Positions 27,945-36,491 of a stretch of DNA of 64,000 bases are shown here, piece after piece (the stretch's first letter is position 1; each line of letters starts with the position of its first letter). Origin of the DNA: Chitinimonas prasina (GTDB taxonomy: Bacteria > Pseudomonadota > Gammaproteobacteria > Burkholderiales > Chitinimonadaceae); the NCBI RefSeq assembly GCF_030160395.1, contig NZ_BSOG01000004.1:1-64000 (forward strand). Reading direction: 5' to 3'. The translations under genes were made by a program, and so were the position numbers. The notes under the pieces were generated by a model, which was not told where the DNA came from, did not search any database, and saw only the letters and a list, made by a program, of their open reading frames with translations.

Positions 27945-28952
27945 TTAAACCAGTCTACGTATCATACCGAGCACATCGGCCAACTGGATGGAGCAAAAAT
28001 AGTGGCCTTCAATTAGGCGGGGCTGCATAGGTTCCGCGCACAACACGAGCGCAGGCACGTAGCGGCCACAGGCTGCACGAACAGCTTGAACAAACACCGG
28101 CCAATCCGACAGTGACTCATGCACGATCAGTAGGTTGGGTGCCTGCTTGAACTGCTCCGCCACCTGCGAGTCACCCTCCACATGCCAGATATCAAACTGG
28201 CGTAGCAAAGCTCGCGTCGCTTCATAGCGGGCATAGCTGGGGTTGCTGTCCAGGTCTGCCATCGCACGGGCAGCAGACTGGGCTATCATCTGCAGAGGCG
28301 AGCGCTGCATGGCGTCGAGCAGCGCCGCACCAGTAGCATATTCTACCGTCTGGCAATGATACTGCTGCAATTTCACCGCAAGTTCATTTGAGAGTGACGT
28401 GCGGCCAGGCAAGCACACTGCGATACGCGGTTCTGTCTTGCGGGTCTCGCACAGCGAATCCACATAGTAGGCCACGTGCGCTGTTTCACGCGGGCCGCTA
28501 CCACAGGCCTCCAGCCGCCAGAAACGCCCCTCCCCTGGCCTGCACACCATGGCACTGGCCTTATCTGTGGGCAGGGGCTGCAAGGATATCCAGGCTCGCC
28601 CCTGGCACTCCGTACCGTTCACCGAGATCAGGCAATCCACCATCTGTGTTCCCTGGATCACCGGTGCCAGCAAGATCGAAGGCGGTACCGCGAATGCCTG
28701 GCAGATGGCCATCATGTCTTCGACATTGCGAACACCATCACTACTCCAACGATTCACCGTCTTTTTGTCTACGTTCAGTGCATTCGCCAGCGTGCTGGCA
28801 TGTCGACGGGGGTTGGGCTCTTCGCGGTAGAGCAGTGAGGTAATCCGCTGATAGATGAGCGCAGGCTCTGGCAGCTCGGTGAGCCCAGATAGCGCGGCGC
28901 TTGGCTGTGGTAGGACGGGGCTATTCATGACTAGGGATGTTACATCGCTCAT
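27945..28952 (-). CDS. BetR-type helix-turn-helix transcriptional regulator
   Basis: 335 residues from ATG 28952 with GGAG upstream; TTG 28982 would add ten residues. The N-terminal segment IYQRITSLLYREEPNPRRHA and STLANALNVDKKTVNRWSSD reads as a BetR/XRE-like DNA-binding domain. The last ~110 residues alternate hydrophobic strands and helices (NLLIVHESLSDWPVFVQAV) in a receiver-like pattern, but I cannot place the acceptor aspartates. First gene of the unit with the small peptide ORF and the LuxR-like protein. Confidence 0.65.
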   Translation of the reverse strand: MSDVTSLVMNSPVLPQPSAALSGLTELPEPALIYQRITSLLYREEPNPRRHASTLANALNVDKKTVNRWSSDGVRNVEDMMAICQAFAVPPSILLAPVIQGTQMVDCLISVNGTECQGRAWISLQPLPTDKASAMVCRPGEGRFWRLEACGSGPRETAHVAYYVDSLCETRKTEPRIAVCLPGRTSLSNELAVKLQQYHCQTVEYATGAALLDAMQRSPLQMIAQSAARAMADLDSNPSYARYEATRALLRQFDIWHVEGDSQVAEQFKQAPNLLIVHESLSDWPVFVQAVRAACGRYVPALVLCAEPMQPRLIEGHYFCSIQLADVLGMIRRLV

Positions 28953-29060
28953 GGGCACTCCATAGGGCTCAGTAAGGGGCAAGGCACTTTCAAGCCCCCT
29001 GCTGTTGCTTTTACGCTAGCAAGCCGCACACCGATACCCAGGCGGGGTAGTCGGCAACAA

Positions 29061-29088
29061 AAAAGGCGTATCCGCAGACACGCCTTTT
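29061..29088 (-). terminator. Terminator after phaR
   Basis: Stem AAAAGGCGT / ACGCCTTTT (9 bp) with a 10-nt loop; A and T runs on both flanks suit termination of phaR on the minus strand, 26 nt after its stop. Confidence 0.75.
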
Positions 29089-29113
29089 GCTTATCCGCTG
29101 CGCGGATTGATCT

Positions 29114-29707
29114 CTATTTTTTATCACTGCCACCTGGGGGAAAGCCAAATCCAGTCCACATGTTCTTGGTGCGGTCCTGCAGCTGTTGCTGCATCTCCAC
29201 AAACATATTGGTGCTTTGCTCCAGGTAGCTGGTCATCATGTTCTGCATGGCCGGGGCTTGGAATTTCATGAAATCCCCCCAGAGATTGGCATTGCCTGCC
29301 AAGGGGTTCTCGCCTTGACCGTAAACCGTCTTCGATTGCTCCTGCAGGCGCTGCTGCATCTGGCTGAACAGCTGCAGGTTCTTTTCCAGGTAGTTGCCCA
29401 TCAGCCCCTGCATGGCATGGCCGTAGAAGCGGATGATCTGGGTCAGTACGTCGTAAGTAAACATCGGCGCCCCGCCGCTCTCTTCTTCGAGAATGATCTG
29501 CAGCAACACGCTACGGGTGATGTCTTCGTGAGTCTTGGCATCCTCCACCACGATCTCGACGTTTTCAAGCACCAGTTGTTTGACATCCTCAAGGGTGATG
29601 TAGCAGCTGGTGGCAGTATCGTAGAGGCGTCGATTGGGGTACTTCTTGATCACGCGCTTTGGGGTATCGGCCAAGTTTGTCTCCGTATTTTTCTGTGAAT
29701 CAATCAC
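29114..29707 (-). CDS. phaR: Polyhydroxyalkanoate synthesis repressor
   Basis: 197 residues from a GTG start; no upstream ATG is available. The DNA-binding domain opens with KRVIKKYPNRRLYDTATSCY and ITLEDVKQLV, the hallmark of PhaR. The C-terminal half is Gln/Met-rich and helical (LQLFSQMQQRLQEQSKT), as expected for PHA granule binding. PhaR represses phasin genes and leaves the DNA when granules form. The phasin gene lies divergently 289 nt away, and a palindromic operator sits just upstream of phaR itself, suggesting autoregulation. Confidence 0.93.
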   Translation of the reverse strand: MIDSQKNTETNLADTPKRVIKKYPNRRLYDTATSCYITLEDVKQLVLENVEIVVEDAKTHEDITRSVLLQIILEEESGGAPMFTYDVLTQIIRFYGHAMQGLMGNYLEKNLQLFSQMQQRLQEQSKTVYGQGENPLAGNANLWGDFMKFQAPAMQNMMTSYLEQSTNMFVEMQQQLQDRTKNMWTGFGFPPGGSDKK

Positions 29708-29726
29708 TTAGCGAGCAGATAAACTT

Positions 29727-29741
29727 TGCTGCATTGCAGCA
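29727..29741. promoter_or_regulatory. Likely PhaR operator
   Basis: A perfect 15-nt palindrome TGCTGCATTGCAGCA lies 20 nt upstream of the phaR start. It contains CTGC-N3-GCAG, the pattern that I recall for PhaR binding in Paracoccus. Related TGC-rich half-sites occur at about 29866-29905 on the way to the phasin gene. Confidence 0.65.
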
Positions 29742-29996
29742 TATTGTTCTTGACGCCACAGAACCCTCTTCCTAGAATGGGTTGTGTTGTGCGAAGCAGC
29801 ATAACTATAACGCAAGCCTAAGCGTACAGCACTCTTCCCCCGCGCCTGCGTACTGCCAACAACAACCGGCAGCACCTGCAGGCCATGCTAAAGCGTGCCA
29901 TGCAGCATGGGTGGCCCACCCAGCTCCACGGTCTTGGACTTGCACACAGCCCCTACAGGCAAACAGTACAGACACATAACAAACCTGGAGAATGAC

Positions 29997-30533
29997 ATGG
30001 CACCATCCCCCCAAGCAGAACTCACCCAGCAGCAACTGGAGATCGCACTAAAGCTTGCCCGCATTAGCATAGACAGCGCAGAGCGCATGCTGCAGTTGCA
30101 GCTGACTGCCGCAAAAGACGCACTGGAGGACTCCGCCAAGGTGGCCAACAAACTGGCAGAAGTCAAAGACCCACAATCCGCCCTGGCTGTACGCGCCGCC
30201 CTGACCGAGCAGGCCATGGGCTCGATGCTGGGCCTGTCGCGCAATATCTACGAACTGGCCGCCCAGACCCAGGCTGAACTGGCCAAGGTAAGCGAAGCCC
30301 GCCTGGGCAATCTGCAGCAAGAGTTCCTGGCCGGCTTCGATAAGCTCGGTCAGTCTGCACCGGCCGGCTCCGATCTGTTTTCTGCGGGCTTCAAATCCAG
30401 CATTGCAGCCAGCCAGGCCGCTTTTGACAGTCTCACCAAGGCCAGCCGGCAGGTAGCTGAATTTGCCGACGCCAGCATCAAGGCCGCCAGCACCGCCACC
30501 GCCGATGCCGTCAAGAGCAGTAGCCGCAAGTAA
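29997..30533 (+). CDS. phaP: Phasin family protein
   Basis: 178 residues from ATG 29997 with GGAG upstream. Almost wholly amphipathic alpha-helix with no signal peptide; ELTQQQLEIALKLARISIDS, ALTEQAMGSMLGLSRNIYEL and a Ser/Ala/Lys-rich end match phasins. Phasins coat polyhydroxyalkanoate granules in the cytoplasm and set their size and number. Divergent from its probable repressor phaR. A strong terminator follows. Confidence 0.9.
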   Translation: MAPSPQAELTQQQLEIALKLARISIDSAERMLQLQLTAAKDALEDSAKVANKLAEVKDPQSALAVRAALTEQAMGSMLGLSRNIYELAAQTQAELAKVSEARLGNLQQEFLAGFDKLGQSAPAGSDLFSAGFKSSIAASQAAFDSLTKASRQVAEFADASIKAASTATADAVKSSSRK

Positions 30534-30561
30534 GGCGCTACGCCAAGCTGTGCTCCGTATC

Positions 30562-30584
30562 AAGGCCACGCAAGTGGCCTTTTC
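30562..30584 (+). terminator. Terminator after the phasin gene
   Basis: Perfect 8-bp stem AAGGCCAC / GTGGCCTT with a GCAA tetraloop followed by TTTCT, 28 nt past the phasin stop. Confidence 0.85.
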
Positions 30585-30623
30585 TCATACAGTCGCCCAG
30601 GTCGTATTGCCGCAGGCAAAAGA

Positions 30624-30646
30624 AAAGCCGCTATATCAGCGGCTTT
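30624..30646 (-). terminator. Terminator-like hairpin facing the peptide transporter operon
   Basis: 9-bp stem AAAGCCGCT / AGCGGCTTT with a 5-nt loop, followed on the minus strand by TTTCTTTTGCC. It lies about 140 nt beyond the end of the ATPase gene. Confidence 0.65.
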
Positions 30647-30788
30647 CAAGTCATCACAAGGCTACCCGGCGCCCCTTTTCTCCCCCGTGGCTCAACCACT
30701 GCCTGCTCTTGGCAGGTTTCAGCGACGGCGCCACGCTTTCACCGGGAGCGATATGCCCCCCTATGGGCATATCGCGCCTTGCGCCCGG

Positions 30789-32468
30789 TCAGCGACCGGG
30801 AATCGCGGCCAGCAATTTCTGCGTGTAAGCGTGCTTGGGCTCGCGGTAAAGCTCATCAGAATTGGCGTATTCCACCATCTCTCCGTGGTGCATCACCAGC
30901 ACCTCGTCCGAAATGTATTTGACCACGCTGAGATCGTGCGAAATGAACAGGTAGCTCATACCGTATTCATCCTGCAATTCCTGCAACAGGTTCAGCACCT
31001 GCGCCTGCACCGACACATCCAGCGCAGACACCGATTCGTCACAGACCAGAATCTCCGGCTTCATCGACAGGCAGCGGGCAATGCTGATTCGTTGGCGTTG
31101 GCCGCCTGAAAACTCGTGCGGATACTTGTGGAAGGCTTTCTCATCCAGCCCCACCCGGCGCAGCAACTGGATCGCATGATCAGCGCGGTCCTTGTCGGTG
31201 TCGTGAATGCCATGCACACGCATGGGTTCCAGCAGGATGTCACCCACGGTAAAGCGCGGATTCAGGCTGGCATAGGGGTTCTGGAAGATGATCTGCAACT
31301 GCCGCTTGTAGGGCTGGAACTCGCGGTCGGACAGACCCATCAGGTTCTTGTTGTTGTAGATGACCTCACCGCCTTCGCAGCTATTGAGGCGCAAGATGGT
31401 CTTGCCCAGTGTGGTCTTGCCAGAGCCCGACTCACCCACGATACCCAAGGTCTTGCCACGCGCCAGCTTGAAGCTGACATCCTTCACCGCAGCCACTTCC
31501 TTATGGCCGAACAAGCCTTGCTTGACGCGGAAAGTCTTCTTCAGGTTATTGACCTGCAAGATGATGGGATCGGCCGGGCTGACACCACGGCTGCGCTCAC
31601 CCTGGGGCAATTCATGCTCACGGCCTTGCAGGAAGTCCTCGACGATAGGCAGGCGGATAGGACGCTTGTCTATGGTTGGACGGCAAGCCAGCAAAGCACG
31701 GGTGTAAGGATCCTTGGGGGCGGTAAACACGCTCTCGGCCGGCCCCTGCTCCTTGATCACGCCTCGGTGCATCACCACCACATGGTCGGCGATCTCACGC
31801 ACCAGCTCCAGATCATGGGTAATGAACAATACGCTCATACCATGGCTCTGCTTAAGCTTCATCAGCAGTTCAATGATCTGCTTCTGTATCGTCACGTCCA
31901 GCGCTGTGGTCGGTTCATCCGCAATCAGCAGCTTGGGTTCGCAGGCAATCGCCATGGCGATCATCACACGCTGCTGCTGACCACCCGACATTTCATGCGG
32001 ATAGCTATTAACCCGAGTTTCCGGATCTGGGATACCCACCTCGCGCAGCAATTCGACTGCACGTTTTTTTGCCTCGTTCTTGCTCAGGGGCTTATGCAGG
32101 CGCAGCACTTCGACGATCTGGTCGCCCACCCGGTATACCGGGTTCAGCGAGGTCATCGGATCCTGGAAGATCATCGAAATATGCTTGCCGCACAGGTCAC
32201 GGCGCTGTTTCTCGGTCTGCTTCAGCAGATCGGTGCCTTCGAACACCATGGCACTATCGGCGGGTATCTCGGTATTGGCACGCGGCAACAGATCCATGAT
32301 GGCCATGGCCGATACCGATTTGCCCGAGCCCGATTCACCAACCAGCGCAACCACGCTGTTCTTGGGAATCACATAGTTGACGCCCTGCAGCGCCTCAAAA
32401 CGCTCGTTCTTGCCGAGCCTGAAGGTAACGCGCAGATTCTTGATTTCAAGCAGGTTTTCAGTGGTCAT
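30789..32468 (-). CDS. Peptide ABC transporter, fused tandem ATP-binding subunit
   Basis: 559 residues from ATG 32468 ([16 protein letters not shown]); the frame extends upstream into the preceding gene. Two complete ABC domains: Walker A GESGSGKS near 45 and [12 protein letters not shown] in the second half; signatures SGGQQQR and SGGQRQR; Walker [13 protein letters not shown] and [12 protein letters not shown]. This DppD-DppF fusion is the YejF/DdpF type and powers uptake of oligopeptides. Last gene of a five-gene operon (binding protein, M3 peptidase, two permeases, ATPase). Confidence 0.92.
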   Translation of the reverse strand: MTTENLLEIKNLRVTFRLGKNERFEALQGVNYVIPKNSVVALVGESGSGKSVSAMAIMDLLPRANTEIPADSAMVFEGTDLLKQTEKQRRDLCGKHISMIFQDPMTSLNPVYRVGDQIVEVLRLHKPLSKNEAKKRAVELLREVGIPDPETRVNSYPHEMSGGQQQRVMIAMAIACEPKLLIADEPTTALDVTIQKQIIELLMKLKQSHGMSVLFITHDLELVREIADHVVVMHRGVIKEQGPAESVFTAPKDPYTRALLACRPTIDKRPIRLPIVEDFLQGREHELPQGERSRGVSPADPIILQVNNLKKTFRVKQGLFGHKEVAAVKDVSFKLARGKTLGIVGESGSGKTTLGKTILRLNSCEGGEVIYNNKNLMGLSDREFQPYKRQLQIIFQNPYASLNPRFTVGDILLEPMRVHGIHDTDKDRADHAIQLLRRVGLDEKAFHKYPHEFSGGQRQRISIARCLSMKPEILVCDESVSALDVSVQAQVLNLLQELQDEYGMSYLFISHDLSVVKYISDEVLVMHHGEMVEYANSDELYREPKHAYTQKLLAAIPGR

Positions 32469-32478
32469 CGTGCATTCC

Positions 32479-33510
32479 TTAGCGGCGGCTGGCCTTGGGG
32501 TCGAGCGCATCGCGCAACAAGTCGGTAAACAGGCCAAACGAGACCACGAAGGTCGACATGACCACAGCTACCGTCGCCAATTGCCACCACTTGCCCAGCA
32601 CGAGTTCAGGCATGACTTCATTGATCATGATGCCCCAGGACACCGAGTCCGTCGGCACGCCGAGACCCAGGAAGGACAGGATGACTTCTGCCTTGATGAA
32701 ATCCACCACCAGCTGCGAAAGCTGAACCAGTATCAGGTGTGAGACGTTAGGCAGGATATGTACGAACATCTTGCGGCCATGCGAAGCGCCAATGGCATTC
32801 GCTGCCATGACATAGTCACGGCCACGCTGCTTGATGTATTCGGCACGGATAAGGCGGTAAGTACCGGTCCAGCCCACAAAACCCAGAACCAGGATCACGG
32901 TACTCACACCCTTGCCAAAAACAGCGGCAAACGCGAGAACCAGCAGGATGTAGGGGACCGATGTGAAGATGTTGTAGAACCATTCCAGCAAATCACCGAG
33001 CTTGCCACCGAAGTAACCACCCAGCGCGCCCAGCACGGTACCGATGAACACGGCTAGCAACGCGGATGCCAGACCAATGCTGATGGATACCTGCCCCGCC
33101 TTGATCACTTTGTCGAAGACGTCACGGCCCCACTTGTCACCTCCCAGTGGCAGCGTCCAGCTTGGTTTGACCTCAGCCTTTTCATACGCTGCGGCGTTCT
33201 TCTCTATCTCTTCATAGTAAGGCGCCAAGGGATCGACTGCCTTTTGCTTCTCATCAATCACCAGTACATCTTGGCTGATGATGCTGTTCTTGCCTTGTGG
33301 GTTCGGGTAGTCGTCACCCAAGAAAGATGGGTTGGCGTATGACACACCAACTTCCTCGTTCCAGTCTTTCGCCACCCAACCCATACCCGCCGCGCCGGCG
33401 ACCAGGAAGTACACAACCAGAACGGCCATGCAGAATCGCGCCAGCTTGTCCGCCCACAGGCGTTTTCCGGCGGCGCGCCAGAATCCATACGATGCTTGTT
33501 GCTGAGTCAT
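32479..33510 (-). CDS. Peptide ABC transporter permease (OppC/YejE type)
   Basis: 343 residues. First membrane helix at about 25-48, then a long periplasmic loop of ~80 residues with G-D-D-Y-P-N-P-Q-G-K-N, which is usual for YejE-like permeases. The five-helix core follows, with the EAA loop RGRDYVMAANAIGASHGRKM. It starts 10 nt after the other permease gene, and the pair would form the membrane channel for the fused ATPase. Confidence 0.9.
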   Translation of the reverse strand: MTQQQASYGFWRAAGKRLWADKLARFCMAVLVVYFLVAGAAGMGWVAKDWNEEVGVSYANPSFLGDDYPNPQGKNSIISQDVLVIDEKQKAVDPLAPYYEEIEKNAAAYEKAEVKPSWTLPLGGDKWGRDVFDKVIKAGQVSISIGLASALLAVFIGTVLGALGGYFGGKLGDLLEWFYNIFTSVPYILLVLAFAAVFGKGVSTVILVLGFVGWTGTYRLIRAEYIKQRGRDYVMAANAIGASHGRKMFVHILPNVSHLILVQLSQLVVDFIKAEVILSFLGLGVPTDSVSWGIMINEVMPELVLGKWWQLATVAVVMSTFVVSFGLFTDLLRDALDPKASRR

Positions 33511-33520
33511 TGTCGCCGCC

Positions 33521-34459
33521 TCACTTCAGTTCGACACGCGGATCGAGTCTCTTATAGAGGACATCGACCAGCAAATTGACAGCCATGGCAAACATGGCCA
33601 GGTAGACAGTGATCGCCTTGATCACCGGGAAATCGCTGCGTTGCACCGCATTGACGATTTCCTTACCCAAACCCGGGATGGAGAAAACCATCTCGATGAG
33701 GAAGGAACCCACGAACAGCCCTGGCAACGCCAGTGCCAGGTTGGTCACGATGGGTACGGCAGCATTGCGCAGTACATGGACAAACATCACTCGGTGCTCG
33801 GAAGCACCTTTGGCGCGGGCGGTCCGGGCGTAATCCTGGCCGGTTTCTTCCACCACAAAGGAGCGATACAAGCGCAAGCTCGGCGCGATGGAAACGAACA
33901 ACAGCAGAAGAATCGGCAGCGGTGCGTAAGTGCTGACGTTGGTCCAGAAATCATCACTCCAGCCCAGCACCGGAAACCACTCCAGCTTATAGGCCAGCAG
34001 CCACTGGCCCACCACCACATACAGCAATAGCGAGATGGACATGGCTGCAGTACAGATGCCCATTACGGCGCGATCGGTAAACGAACCGCGCTTGTAGGCG
34101 ACGGCTACTGCCAGCGTCACGGCAACAATGGCGTCCAGCAACCAGACCTGCAGCATCACGGTCAGCGAGACCGGTGCTTTCTGCAGGATGATTGCCGAAA
34201 CAGCCTCGTTAGTACTCCAGCTGGCGCCAAAATCAAAGGTGAAGACCTGTTTGACGAAGATCCACAGTTGCACCCAGATCGGTGCATTCAAGCCCAACTG
34301 CTCGCGGATGGCATCAATTTTTTCCTTGCTGGCCACCTTGCCGGCAAGGATGGCGGCAGGATCGCCGCCAAACACGTTGAACAGGAAGAAGACCAGCAGC
34401 ATGACCCCGGCCAGGGTCGGGATCATTTGCCAAATACGGCGTAACAGGTAGGTGCTCAT
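33521..34459 (-). CDS. Peptide ABC transporter permease (OppB/YejB type)
   Basis: 312 residues with the classic start MSTYLLRRIWQMIPTLAGVM. It has six predicted membrane helices and the EAA loop EETGQDYARTARAKGASEHR. Its ATG shares one base with the stop of the M3 peptidase gene (TAATG), so translation is likely coupled. Confidence 0.92.
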   Translation of the reverse strand: MSTYLLRRIWQMIPTLAGVMLLVFFLFNVFGGDPAAILAGKVASKEKIDAIREQLGLNAPIWVQLWIFVKQVFTFDFGASWSTNEAVSAIILQKAPVSLTVMLQVWLLDAIVAVTLAVAVAYKRGSFTDRAVMGICTAAMSISLLLYVVVGQWLLAYKLEWFPVLGWSDDFWTNVSTYAPLPILLLLFVSIAPSLRLYRSFVVEETGQDYARTARAKGASEHRVMFVHVLRNAAVPIVTNLALALPGLFVGSFLIEMVFSIPGLGKEIVNAVQRSDFPVIKAITVYLAMFAMAVNLLVDVLYKRLDPRVELK

Positions 34460-36444
34460 TATTTAGCCTCTGCAGCCTTCTGGCCGGTGATTTCGCGGAA
34501 GAAAGCATCGGAACTGGGTTCGCGGCCCAGGAACTGGCGAACCAGGTCCATCTCGGGCACTTGCGAGCCGTTCTCCAGAATGCTCTTGCGGAAACGCATA
34601 CCCACTGCCGGATCCATGACATTGCTACCGAAGGCCGAGCGCATATCCAGCGCCAGTACCTCGGACCACATATAGCCGTAGTAGCCGGCCGCATAGCCAC
34701 CGACGATATGGCCAAATGCACCCGGGAATTCCGTACCCTTCACATAGCCCAGCGGTGTTGCTGCTTCCATCTTCTGCCACAGTTTGAGCGGATCCTGCGG
34801 CACTGGGCCCGCCAAGGCCATGTCATAGGCGGCGTATAGCCATTGGCGGGCGTACTTGGTACCCGCGCCAAACAGCCGGGATTCATTCATCTTGGCCACC
34901 AGTTGCATATCGATAGGCTTGCAGCTGGCACAGACCTCGTTCCACAGCGCCAGCGAAGCGGGATTACGCGCCCACTCCTCAAACATCTGCGACGGTGCCT
35001 CGACAAAATCACGCTTGGTATTGGTACCTGCATTCAGGGTGTAGCGGGTGCGGCTGAGCACACCGTGCATGATGTGGCCAAACTCGTGGTACAGCGTTTC
35101 CAGCTCGTCCTGATCAAAGCCCTTGCGGTTGAAGTTGGTCACCAGCGCCGAAACCGGCGTCTGACCTGTCAGCGTACTGGACTGGCGTACCGTAAAGGCC
35201 GCGGCATGCTTGTACTTGCCATCGCGAGGGAACAGGTCCAGGTAGAAGGACGACAGATACTCACCCGATGCCTTGTCGAATACATCGTAGCCCTTCACAT
35301 CCTCGTGCCAGACTGGCAGCTTGGCATTCTGGCGGAACTCCACGCCATACAGACGGCTGGTCACAGCCATCATCCAGGCTATCGTCGGCTCGGTAGGGAA
35401 CTGGGCGCGCACAGCCTCCTGATCAATCTGGAAGCGCGCCTTTTGCACCCGGCGCTCATAGAAGGCCTGATCCCAACGCTGCATCACAGCCTTGGGGTCC
35501 TTGGTGTAAGTAGCCTTCTCCTTGGCCAGTTCAGCCAGTTCGCGCTTCTCCACCTCGGTCACGGTGTTGCGGACCTTACCCAGGAAATCCAGCACAACTT
35601 CCGGCTTGCCCACCATATTGTTACGCGTAGCCCAAGCAGCATACGAGGGGTAACCCATCAGCGTCGCCAGCTGCTTACGGATATTGGCCACTTCATGGAG
35701 GATGGCGAGATTCTTTGCACCGCCGCGGCGTGCGTAGGCGTACTGCATCTGCCGGCGGGTTTCGCCACTCTCGGCCGTTTCCATCACAGGCAGATATTCA
35801 GGGTAGTCGAAGCCAACCAGGTAGTTTCCCTTGGCATCACGCTTCAAGCCCTGCAGTACATCGTCAGACAAACCCTTGAGCTGCTCCGCAGTGAAAGCCA
35901 ACTTCTGCTTGTTCTCGCGAACGTTGCGGGCAAAGTCCTGCTGCAGTTTATCCAAGCGGGTAAACAGCTTGCCAGCCTGAGCACGCTTGGCAGCCGGCAG
36001 GTTCACGCCCTTGTCTTCAAATTCTGCCAGGATGCCCTTGAGCGTTTCGGCATCAATGGCGTCCGCCGGCTTCACGGCCTTGAAGCGCTGATATAACGCC
36101 TCTTGCTGCATCAGCTTGTTCATGGCGTCCGAAATCTTGAGGTCGCAAGTTTCTTCAGCCTGGCGCAGCTTCTCGTCCGGGTGCACGTTGGCGACCAGGC
36201 CACCGCCCCACCAGAACTCGACCAAGCCACCCATGGTCTTGCTCCAGGGTACCAGCACAGTTTGAACATTGGCCTCGGCCAAGGGCAGCTTCTGCAGCTG
36301 GGCGGCAGCGCCATTCAGGTCGGCAATTGCTTGGCTGCATAGCGCCGGCACTGCCTCAGCCTTGGAAATACGGATCTCGCCACGCTCGGCGGCAAAGGCT
36401 GCCGGCAGGCAAAGCGCGAGTACGAGTGGTGTAAGTTTACGCAT
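34459..36444 (-). CDS. Secreted M3-family metallopeptidase (oligopeptidase)
   Basis: 661 residues with a signal peptide (RKLTPLVLALCLPAAFAA). The zinc motif is LYHEFGHIMHG near residue 455, with the second-glutamate helix FVEAPSQMFEEWA after it, as in oligopeptidase A/Dcp and thimet oligopeptidases. The family cuts short peptides; most bacterial members are cytosolic, so an exported one is notable. It sits between the binding protein and the permeases of a peptide importer and may trim peptides in the periplasm before uptake. Confidence 0.9.
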   Translation of the reverse strand: MRKLTPLVLALCLPAAFAAERGEIRISKAEAVPALCSQAIADLNGAAAQLQKLPLAEANVQTVLVPWSKTMGGLVEFWWGGGLVANVHPDEKLRQAEETCDLKISDAMNKLMQQEALYQRFKAVKPADAIDAETLKGILAEFEDKGVNLPAAKRAQAGKLFTRLDKLQQDFARNVRENKQKLAFTAEQLKGLSDDVLQGLKRDAKGNYLVGFDYPEYLPVMETAESGETRRQMQYAYARRGGAKNLAILHEVANIRKQLATLMGYPSYAAWATRNNMVGKPEVVLDFLGKVRNTVTEVEKRELAELAKEKATYTKDPKAVMQRWDQAFYERRVQKARFQIDQEAVRAQFPTEPTIAWMMAVTSRLYGVEFRQNAKLPVWHEDVKGYDVFDKASGEYLSSFYLDLFPRDGKYKHAAAFTVRQSSTLTGQTPVSALVTNFNRKGFDQDELETLYHEFGHIMHGVLSRTRYTLNAGTNTKRDFVEAPSQMFEEWARNPASLALWNEVCASCKPIDMQLVAKMNESRLFGAGTKYARQWLYAAYDMALAGPVPQDPLKLWQKMEAATPLGYVKGTEFPGAFGHIVGGYAAGYYGYMWSEVLALDMRSAFGSNVMDPAVGMRFRKSILENGSQVPEMDLVRQFLGREPSSDAFFREITGQKAAEAK

Positions 36445-36491
36445 GCGGGTTTCTCCCGTTTCGGTCCACGTCTTTTGAACGATTCGATGTA

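Noticed and set aside
31116-32528. 470-residue plus-strand frame
   Set aside because: Lies wholly under the tandem ATPase gene, which has every ABC motif on the other strand.
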